The translations under genes and the position numbers were made by a program. A DNA stretch of 7,650 nucleotides, from contig SLIE01000461.1 in assembly GCA_007135795.1 (NCBI GenBank), positions 1 to 7,650 on the forward strand. Direction: 5' to 3'. Of the stretch, positions 1 through 5,053 are shown in pieces. Within the stretch, counting starts at the first letter, position 1. Every line of letters begins with the position of its first letter. This stretch comes from Desulfobacterales bacterium. Its GTDB lineage: Bacteria; Desulfobacterota; Desulfobacteria; Desulfobacterales; Desulfosalsimonadaceae. The notes beneath the pieces were generated by a model. It was not told the origin of the DNA. It saw only the letters and a program-made list of their open reading frames with translations, and made no database searches.

Positions 1-1
1 C

Positions 2-343
2 TGGGCCCTTGCCTCAGTCTTCATCGCCGGCAATATCGCATTTTGCGGCATGGCTGTATTCGTGTCGTCACGCACCGCCCAGACGGAAGTCGGAAACGGG
101 ATGATCAATGCCTTGGTAATGCCCCTGATGCTGCTGTCCGGTGTTTTTTTCTCGTATCACAATTTTCCGGAATGGAGTATCGGCGTAATCGAAAAACTAC
201 CGCTCACCCTCCTGGTGGACGGCCTCCGCGCCGTCTTCACCGAAGGGGCCGGTTTTGCCGAGACCGCCCCGGCAACGCTCCTGCTTTTAATGATCGGGGT
301 TGCATTTTTTGCAGCCGGACTTAGAATTTTTAAATGGCACTAA
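2..343 (+). CDS. ABC-2 type transporter permease, C-terminal part (5' end outside window)
   Basis: This is the last 113 residues of a membrane protein whose frame is open from the left edge, so the start lies upstream. Three hydrophobic stretches are visible: about residues 1-23, one around the segment MPLMLLSGVFFS, and one at the C-terminus (LLLLMIGVAFFAAGL). Between the last two is a segment with PEW, a leucine/proline stretch and VDGLRAVF. This matches the C-terminal layout of ABC-2 permeases (drug, NodJ-type or polysaccharide exporters), where P-W and a 'vdalR' motif precede the last helix. The protein ends FKWH, a short basic tail typical of the family. It would form the transmembrane part of an inner-membrane ABC exporter, with the ATPase probably encoded upstream. 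The substrate cannot be inferred. The next gene starts 74 bases downstream on the same strand. Confidence 0.8.
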   Translation, partial: WALASVFIAGNIAFCGMAVFVSSRTAQTEVGNGMINALVMPLMLLSGVFFSYHNFPEWSIGVIEKLPLTLLVDGLRAVFTEGAGFAETAPATLLLLMIGVAFFAAGLRIFKWH

Positions 344-417
344 CGACCCGTGACCGGAACCACTAACGGCTCTTGACAATCACCTCACGCATAATGCATG
401 ACCAATCCCTGGAGTCC

Positions 418-1239
418 ATGAAAACCCTTATCCATATCACCGATCTTCACTTCGGCAAACTCACGCCCGGGGCCGTGGAACGGCTTGAGTTTCAAATCGG
501 GCAGATCCAACCGGACATGTGCATTGTCAGCGGTGATCTGACAATGCGATCGAGACCGCGAGAATGGAAACAGGCGCGTGCTTTTCTGGATCGCCTTCCG
601 GTGCCGTACATGGTGGTACCGGGCAATCACGACCTCCCCTATTTCAACCTTTACGAGCGCTTCCAATACCCCTACCGGCGTTTTAAAAAATATATCAACG
701 AAGACACGGATCCCACATATGTCGACGATGCAATGGCCATAAAGGGAATCAATACGGCCCGCTCCTGGGTGCCGCACTACATGTGGAAGGAAGGGGGCAT
801 CTCCCAAACGCAGGTGAAGGCCGCCGAATCGTTTTTCAGATCCACGCTTAGCAGGAATATTTTCCGAATCGTATTTGCGCACCACCCGTTTTTGCCGCCC
901 CCCGACAAACCCCGCACCTACCTGGTTCGAAATGCCAGGGCAGCCCTCCAGGCCTTTGAACGAACAGACGTGGACCTGCTGCTGGGGGGACACCTGCATT
1001 TGAGATACGGCGGCAACATCACTTCTTTTCACACCCTGATCAACCGAAGCATGATCTGCATCCAGGGCGCAAGCGCCACCAGCAGTCGCCTACGCAACCG
1101 GGAGCCAAACAGCTTCAGCCAGATACAACTATACGAAAACACCATTGCCGCCATCACCTGGCAGTGGAACCAGACAAATTATGTTGAGATCCAAAAAACC
1201 GTTTACCGTCGCACATCCGGCGGCTGGGAACCCGAATAG
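418..1239 (+). CDS. calcineurin-like metallophosphoesterase (Icc/CpdA-like class III phosphodiesterase fold)
   Basis: This is a 273-residue protein with the full set of metallophosphoesterase motifs in order: TDLHFG (D9, H11), SGDLT (D40), GNHDLP (N70, H71, D72), FAHHPF (H155, H156) and GGHLH (H192, H194). These residues coordinate two metal ions in the family and hydrolyse phosphomonoesters or phosphodiesters. Members include cAMP phosphodiesterases, glycerophosphodiesterases and LpxH-like enzymes, and the substrate cannot be settled here. No signal peptide or membrane segment is seen, so the protein is probably cytoplasmic. ATG 418 was chosen because the core beta strand KTLIHITDLH begins right after it and GGAG lies just upstream at 411-414, although the 3-base spacing is short. 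In-frame starts at 394 (ATG) and 373 (TTG) would add 8 or 15 residues but have no ribosome binding site. The gene lies between the permease and the acyltransferase-lipase on the same strand, so co-transcription is plausible. Confidence 0.88.
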   Translation: MKTLIHITDLHFGKLTPGAVERLEFQIGQIQPDMCIVSGDLTMRSRPREWKQARAFLDRLPVPYMVVPGNHDLPYFNLYERFQYPYRRFKKYINEDTDPTYVDDAMAIKGINTARSWVPHYMWKEGGISQTQVKAAESFFRSTLSRNIFRIVFAHHPFLPPPDKPRTYLVRNARAALQAFERTDVDLLLGGHLHLRYGGNITSFHTLINRSMICIQGASATSSRLRNREPNSFSQIQLYENTIAAITWQWNQTNYVEIQKTVYRRTSGGWEPE

Positions 1240-1293
1240 CCGCCCTGATACGCCGTGCGTCGACTGCCTGACGCTCCCCGGAAAAACCCTGTC

Positions 1294-1300
1294 AAAAGGA
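1294..1300 (+). promoter_or_regulatory. ribosome binding site deciding the acyltransferase-lipase start
   Basis: AAAAGGA lies 6 bases before ATG 1307. It favours this start over earlier in-frame ATGs (1145, 1181), which lie inside the phosphoesterase gene. Confidence 0.6.
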
Positions 1301-1306
1301 AAACCC

Positions 1307-3487
1307 ATGAATCCATACGCCTATCAAACCGCCGGATATGCCGTGGGCGCGCTGTCAAGCCTCACAAAAGCGAACTTCAGACGCCACGGGGAAAAAAATA
1401 TCCCAGACGGATCGCTCATATTTGTCATCAATCACTTCACGCGCATCGAAACCATATTTCTGCCTTATCTCATCAACCGCGCCATCGGGAGACCTGTCTG
1501 GAGCCTCGCAGATAGTGCCCTGTTCAAAGGGGGGCTGGGCACACTCATGGAAAAACTGGGTGCCCTGTCCAACAAAAACCCGGACCGCGACAAGCTTATC
1601 GTCAAAACCCTTTTGACCGGCGAGGCTGCATGGATCATCTTTCCCGAAGGCCGAATGGTCAAAAACAAGAAAGTTTACAATGCATCCGGCAAAAACGAGG
1701 CCCGTTTCATGATCCTGTCCGCCGACGGCATGCACCCGCCGCACACCGGGGCGGCCACACTCGGCCTGCGAACAGAATTCTACCGGAAACGGCTTGGCCT
1801 GATGCAGGATAAAAACCCGGTTGAAACAAAGCGTCTGCTCAAACTTTTCGGCATCGAGGAGATCGGTCCGGTAATGACCACTGAAACCTTCATCATACCG
1901 GTCAACATCACCTACACCCCCATGCGCGGCAAGGTAAACAATGTCAATCGCCTGGCCGCCCTTTTAATGAAGGAAGTCCCCGAACGGATGACCGAGGAGA
2001 TCATGCTGGAAGGGAGTATGCTTCTTTCCGGGGTGGACGTGGATATCCGCTTCGGCGACCCCATTCGCGCAGGGAGTTATCTCAACAGCCGGGCCGTGTA
2101 TGCGGACATGGCCTCTGACCAACCCATAGATTTCGACGACCCCATACCCTCCCGGCCCATGCTGAAAAAAACCGCACTGCGCGTCATGGGGCGCTACATG
2201 TCCGCCATCTACCGGATGACAACCGTCAACCATGACCATATCATGGCGACGCTTCTGAAATATCACCCCCACATGGCCATCGATGAAATCGATCTCAAAA
2301 GACGCACATACCTGGCGGCGGCCACCATCGATTACAAAAAACTGGGTATCCACCGGCACGAGTCTTTTCTGGAAAATCAGATCAGCCTGTTGACGAACGA
2401 CCCGCACGGGAGAATATCGAGCTTTATCAAGCTTGCAAAGGAAAAAGGCGTCATTGAAGAGACGGACGGCGTGCTGGTAAAAGCATTTGATTTTGCCGAA
2501 ACCCCCGATTTTCATCAGATCCGAATTGAAAATCCCATTGCCGTGGCGGCAAACGAGATTGAACCGCTGGATGAACTCCAGGAACAGATCAAAACCATTG
2601 CCATGCATCCCGCCCTGCGCATCCAGTACATGATCCGCGACTACCTGATAAAAAAAACAAACCTGGATTTTGACAGGGATTATACAAAGCATGCAATCCC
2701 CGGCGAATCCAAGCCGAAGACGGTGGGCGCCCCTTTTTTACTTGCAGAGAAGCACCCTGAAAAGATCCGAAAAGAGACCGGGATACTGCTCGTGCACGGC
2801 TACATGGCCGCCCCGCTTGAAATCCGCGCCCTTGCGAAATATCTGTCATCTCGCGGCTACCGGGTATATGCCGTGCGGCTTGCCGGGCACGGCACCTCGC
2901 CCGAGGACCTGGCCGGGTGCAAATACAGTGAATGGATCGATTCCGTGGCAGAAGGGTACGCCATTATTTCAAATCTTTGCAGGCAGGTAGCAGTGGGTGG
3001 TTTTTCCTTCGGGGCGGGACTGGCGCTGGATCTTTGCACCCGGGTGGACGGTGTGAAAGGGGTATTTGCCATATCTCCCCCTTTAAAGCTCCAGGATTTT
3101 TCGGCCCGGTTCATTCCCGCGCTCAACCTGTGGAACAACCTGGCGGGAAAGCTGCGGATGAAAGGTGTCGTCCGGCAATATGTTGAAAACAACCCGGAAA
3201 ATCCGCACATCAACTATTTTCGCAATCCGCTTGTCGCGGTACTTGAAATGGAACGGCTCATGGATGCACTGGAACCAAGGCTTGAAAAAATTTCCATGCC
3301 GGCGCTGATCATACAAAGCGATAAAGACCCGGTGGTAAACCCGGAAGGTTCCATGAAGATATTCAGGCGGATATTGTCCGATGACAAAGCGTATCTGCTG
3401 GTGAACACACCACGCCACGGCATTATAAACGGCGAAGGGTCGAAACGGGTATTTACGGCAGTGGAGGGATTTCTAAACAGCCTGTAA
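1307..3487 (+). CDS. fusion protein: glycerolipid acyltransferase (PlsC/PlsB-like) plus C-terminal alpha/beta-hydrolase (lipase/esterase)
   Basis: This is a 726-residue two-domain protein. The N-terminal part (about 25-250) has the acyltransferase block I as INHFTRIE (H43, E48) and block III as FPEGR (112-116), followed by a PPHTGAATLGL segment. Such enzymes move an acyl chain from acyl-CoA or acyl-ACP to (lyso)glycerophosphate lipids at the inner face of the membrane. Block I has glutamate where the HX4D motif has aspartate. Residues about 250-480 form a linker or helical region I do not recognise. The C-terminal part (about 490-726) is an alpha/beta-hydrolase: oxyanion segment VHGY (H497), nucleophile elbow GFSFG (S567), acid in SDKDPVVNP (D674) and base in TPRHG (H704). 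It resembles Est30-type carboxylesterases and monoacylglycerol lipases. ATG 1307 is chosen because AAAAGGA ends 6 bases upstream and the coding character starts there. The frame is open back to 1145, but that part overlaps the phosphoesterase gene. Confidence 0.87.
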   Translation: MNPYAYQTAGYAVGALSSLTKANFRRHGEKNIPDGSLIFVINHFTRIETIFLPYLINRAIGRPVWSLADSALFKGGLGTLMEKLGALSNKNPDRDKLIVKTLLTGEAAWIIFPEGRMVKNKKVYNASGKNEARFMILSADGMHPPHTGAATLGLRTEFYRKRLGLMQDKNPVETKRLLKLFGIEEIGPVMTTETFIIPVNITYTPMRGKVNNVNRLAALLMKEVPERMTEEIMLEGSMLLSGVDVDIRFGDPIRAGSYLNSRAVYADMASDQPIDFDDPIPSRPMLKKTALRVMGRYMSAIYRMTTVNHDHIMATLLKYHPHMAIDEIDLKRRTYLAAATIDYKKLGIHRHESFLENQISLLTNDPHGRISSFIKLAKEKGVIEETDGVLVKAFDFAETPDFHQIRIENPIAVAANEIEPLDELQEQIKTIAMHPALRIQYMIRDYLIKKTNLDFDRDYTKHAIPGESKPKTVGAPFLLAEKHPEKIRKETGILLVHGYMAAPLEIRALAKYLSSRGYRVYAVRLAGHGTSPEDLAGCKYSEWIDSVAEGYAIISNLCRQVAVGGFSFGAGLALDLCTRVDGVKGVFAISPPLKLQDFSARFIPALNLWNNLAGKLRMKGVVRQYVENNPENPHINYFRNPLVAVLEMERLMDALEPRLEKISMPALIIQSDKDPVVNPEGSMKIFRRILSDDKAYLLVNTPRHGIINGEGSKRVFTAVEGFLNSL

Positions 3488-3497
3488 AACTGTCCAA

Positions 3498-4172
3498 TTA
3501 AAGCATGTCCTTTGTAAAAACTTTCTCCCGGAGCAGGCGCCGCTGTTCCGCAAAACAGAATTTCATTATATCGTCGCAAATTTCTTCGGTATTATCAAAC
3601 ATCACCGCAACCAGAAACTTGGCGGAACCTTGCCTCTCGACCCGTAACACCGTGGCATCCCCTTTGATACTTTTGGTGATGGGTTCCGGCAGTCTGATCT
3701 CAAAAACAAGCCTGTCTTTTTTGCGAACCGGCTGATCCATAATCAGAAGCATACCACCGCTGCTGATATTCAAACTCTTCACTTTGAAAGTATTGTTGCT
3801 TCCTGCAGGTTTGTTTTTCCAGGATCCCGTCACGGCAAGTCTTCGTGCCGGACTTCTGAAATATTCCCGTTTTTCAACCTGCTGGATGAGGTTATGCACC
3901 TTGAGGCGGAGAATATTTTTTTCAGAATTCTCCTCGACGGTACATATCAAGGTGACAATGTCACCGGTTTCAATAAAAACCAGGCAATCCGAAGTTACAT
4001 CGATCGTGCCCGGATTCAACCGGGTATTGGAACCAAAGCGAATTTCAAGAGCCGGTGGATCAATGTTTACAGCCAGACCGTTTTGCTTGATCACAACTCC
4101 GTCGACGGTATTGTAATTAACCGCAACCATGAATTCGTCAGGCATATTTGATAAATAATCGAAAACGTCCAT
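3498..4172 (-). CDS. PilZ-domain protein with YcgR-like N-terminal domain (probable cyclic-di-GMP effector)
   Basis: This is a 224-residue soluble protein with two parts. Residues about 1-98 are rich in beta strands and resemble the N-terminal PilZN/YcgR domain in position and layout. The C-terminal PilZ domain (about 100-210) has the binding signature: REYFR at 102-106 (the RxxxR arginines R102 and R106) and NISSGG at 135-140 (the [D/N]xSxxG motif, with N135, S137, G140). In this family these residues grip cyclic di-GMP and couple it to flagellar braking, exopolysaccharide or other surface behaviour. The intact motif suggests real ligand binding, but the partner is unknown. The start is uncertain: ATG 4172 is preferred, TTG 4187 would add five residues, and neither has a clear Shine-Dalgarno. 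The gene converges on the acyltransferase-lipase gene with only 10 bases between stop codons. Confidence 0.82.
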   Translation of the reverse strand: MDVFDYLSNMPDEFMVAVNYNTVDGVVIKQNGLAVNIDPPALEIRFGSNTRLNPGTIDVTSDCLVFIETGDIVTLICTVEENSEKNILRLKVHNLIQQVEKREYFRSPARRLAVTGSWKNKPAGSNNTFKVKSLNISSGGMLLIMDQPVRKKDRLVFEIRLPEPITKSIKGDATVLRVERQGSAKFLVAVMFDNTEEICDDIMKFCFAEQRRLLREKVFTKDML

Positions 4173-4392
4173 AAAATTCAAATACAATTAAAAGTCTAAA
4201 TGGCTCGAGTCCGTAATTGACCGAGACGCCAGGATCTCGCTAGCTTGATAACGACGGGCATTGATCCGCCATCCACATTGCCGAGATAGTCATTAAATCA
4301 ACCTTGATCTTACGCACAAACCTTATTGAAATCAATTCATTTTTTAAAACGAGACAGCAGCGGTGTTAGAAAAAACCTGTCAAAGCTGAAAA

Positions 4393-4406
4393 GACTTGGA
4401 TAAGTC
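4393..4406 (+). promoter_or_regulatory. small hairpin with GGA in the loop, possible CsrA/RsmA site 1
   Basis: GACTT and AAGTC are perfect complements around the loop GGAT. A GGA in a short hairpin loop is the usual form of a CsrA/RsmA binding site. It lies 67 bases before the start codon of the small gene and upstream of a second GGA-type site over its ribosome binding site. It functions only if transcription starts upstream of it, which was not shown. It could instead be a DNA operator or a chance symmetry. Confidence 0.35.
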
Positions 4407-4455
4407 AAATAAGATTGATAGTGTATTGAACATTATATTAAAAAAAACTTAAAGA

Positions 4456-4466
4456 GTACAAGGAGT
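4456..4466 (+). promoter_or_regulatory. strong Shine-Dalgarno overlapping a CsrA/RsmA consensus-like site
   Basis: AAGGAG at 4460-4465 is a near-ideal ribosome binding site, 7 bases before ATG 4473. The surrounding GTACAAGGAGT matches the first nine positions (RUACARGGA) of the known CsrA consensus RUACARGGAUGU. It also contains part of a tandem GAGTAC repeat (4454-4459 and 4463-4468). A CsrA-type protein bound here would block ribosome entry. The Shine-Dalgarno role is secure; the CsrA role is inferred. Confidence 0.5.
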
Positions 4467-4472
4467 ACTAAA

Positions 4473-4697
4473 ATGCACATTTTTGCAGACAGTTTTACTA
4501 AAATGACTTTATCCAACGGCAACCTTCGTATCACGCTGACTCAAAACGGTCCGGACAATCAGATCCTCGAAGTCGGAACACTAATCGTGCCCGCTAATCG
4601 TGCGGGCCATTTTGTCAGTTCCCTGACAAACAGCCTGAAACAACTAGATGAGCAAATAAAAGCCCAGGCTGAAGCAAAAGACCAGATCACGCAGTAA
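4473..4697 (+). CDS. small hypothetical protein, 74 residues
   Basis: I do not recognise this gene by name. It encodes 74 residues with no signal peptide or membrane segment. The first 40 residues look like two or three beta strands (NLRITLTQ, ILEVGTLIVP). The rest is helical and charged, with a run from about HFVSSLTNSLKQLDEQI into a polar QAEAKDQ tail. The pattern of strands, then 'P-x-x-A-x-x-F-x-x-x-L-x-x-x-L', then a helix is loosely like small DUF3467-type proteins, but this is only a topological likeness. The near-perfect ribosome binding site supports real, potentially high expression. It stands alone, with AT-rich gaps on both sides and a hairpin after its stop, so it is probably monocistronic. 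Two perfect inverted repeats lie within the coding sequence. The neighbours are a PilZ protein and a sensor kinase, and a regulatory role is only a guess. Confidence 0.75.
   Translation: MHIFADSFTKMTLSNGNLRITLTQNGPDNQILEVGTLIVPANRAGHFVSSLTNSLKQLDEQIKAQAEAKDQITQ
4581..4603 (+). repeat. 10-bp direct repeat, 13-base period, inside the small gene
   Basis: CTAATCGTGC occurs at 4581-4590 and again at 4594-4603. The period is not a multiple of three in phase with identical codons, so the two copies encode different residues (LIV and AN-R contexts). The second copy overlaps the inverted repeat at 4589-4607. Confidence 0.6.
4589..4607 (+). repeat. GC-rich inverted repeat (6-bp stem, 7-base loop) inside the small gene
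   Basis: GCCCGC (4589-4594) pairs perfectly with GCGGGC (4602-4607) around the loop TAATCGT. As RNA this would be a stable short hairpin. Three bases downstream begins a second hairpin. Confidence 0.55.
4611..4630 (+). repeat. perfect 8-bp inverted repeat with 4-base loop inside the small gene
   Basis: TTTGTCAG (4611-4618) and CTGACAAA (4623-4630) are exact reverse complements around TTCC. It encodes the HFVSSLTN part of the protein. It could be an mRNA hairpin, a protein-binding palindrome or coincidence; its closeness to the stem at 4589-4607 makes structured RNA more likely. Confidence 0.6.
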
Positions 4698-4719
4698 GCC
4701 TTTTACACTCACCTTTTAA

Positions 4720-4750
4720 CAACCCGGCGCCCCCGAACAATGCCGGGTTG
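4720..4750 (+). terminator. hairpin after the small gene, possible terminator without a clear T-run
   Basis: CAACCCGGC (4720-4728) and GCCGGGTTG (4742-4750) form a perfect 9-bp stem around a 13-base loop, 23 bases after the stop codon. A T-tract typical of intrinsic terminators is missing on either strand; a TTTT run lies only before the stem. It may be a weak terminator, a processing or stability hairpin, or an attenuating structure. Confidence 0.5.
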
Positions 4751-4893
4751 CTACAAGGCATCACAACATCCCGCCTTCGAACTTTTGACAAGAGCCCTTC
4801 ATAATATATCTTCACGAATAAATTTTGACCTCCGATTTAACTATATATTTACCGACACCATGAATTATGGCGCAACTTCCATTAGACCTTTAT

Positions 4894-4913
4894 TTACTTT
4901 TGATTTAAAGTAA
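4894..4913. repeat. 7-bp inverted repeat, operator-like
   Basis: TTACTTT (4894-4900) and AAAGTAA (4907-4913) are perfect reverse complements around TGATTT, giving a 20-bp symmetric element typical in size for a dimeric regulator. It overlaps the possible -35 element at 4900-4905. Confidence 0.45.
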
Positions 4914-4925
4914 TCTACTTTTGAT
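4895..4925. repeat. 10-bp direct repeat with 21-bp period
   Basis: TACTTTTGAT occurs at 4895-4904 and 4916-4925. A spacing of 21 bases is two helical turns, so both copies face the same side of the DNA, as in tandem binding sites for a response regulator. Confidence 0.5.
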
Positions 4926-4928
4926 AAC
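4900..4928 (+). promoter_or_regulatory. weak candidate sigma-70 promoter for the sensor kinase gene
   Basis: TTGATT (4900-4905) and GATAAC (4923-4928) are 17 bases apart, each matching four of six consensus bases. Transcription would start about 120 bases before the kinase start codon. In such an AT-rich stretch this could be chance. Confidence 0.25.
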
Positions 4929-5053
4929 TTATAAAAAATACAACTACACGGCGTAGTCATTCAACATCCAGAAAAGCCCGCTACCCTGTACGATCTGTTG
5001 CACCAATAAAATCCCTGGGGATCATACCATCTCCAATAAGATCGAGGTTAAAC

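Larger units (their letters stand above)
4173..4472. other. AT-rich intergenic region between divergent genes
   Basis: About 300 bases separate the PilZ gene (leftward) from the small gene at 4473 (rightward), so it should hold promoters for both. No convincing sigma-70 or sigma-54 promoter could be picked by eye. Visible small symmetries are ATTGA-AA-TCAAT (4325-4336) and GACTT-GGAT-AAGTC (4393-4406). The stretch from about 4380 to 4472 is notably A/T-rich and probably includes the leader of the small gene. Confidence 0.6.
4751..5053. other. AT-rich intergenic region upstream of the sensor kinase gene
   Basis: About 300 bases have no gene. The A/T-rich centre (about 4795-4940) carries overlapping direct and inverted repeats described separately. 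Closer to the kinase there is a short symmetric ATCCC-TG-GGGAT element (5011-5022). A 17-codon ATG frame at 4860 has no ribosome binding site and is not taken as a gene. Confidence 0.6.

Noticed and set aside
373..396. TTGACA (373-378) followed by CATAAT (390-395) as a promoter for the phosphoesterase
   Set aside because: The spacing is 11 bases, far below the usual 16-18, so the two elements cannot work as one sigma-70 promoter.
373..417. Longer phosphoesterase start at TTG 373 or ATG 394
   Set aside because: Neither has a ribosome binding site, and the extra residues precede the conserved first beta strand. ATG 418 fits the family better.
1145..1306. N-terminal extension of the acyltransferase-lipase to ATG 1145
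   Set aside because: It overlaps the end of the phosphoesterase gene, reads as low-complexity P/S/R-rich sequence, and a good ribosome binding site sits before ATG 1307.
1964..2692. 242-residue minus-strand open frame opposite the acyltransferase-lipase
   Set aside because: It is a shadow of the sense gene: no ribosome binding site, Cys/His/Phe-rich composition and no family motif.
4785..4810. TTGACA (4785-4790) with TATATC or CATAAT downstream as a promoter
   Set aside because: The possible -10 boxes are 9 to 14 bases away, too close for a normal sigma-70 promoter.
4860..4913. 17-codon ATG frame in the AT-rich gap
   Set aside because: There is no Shine-Dalgarno and no sign of coding character; it is probably chance.
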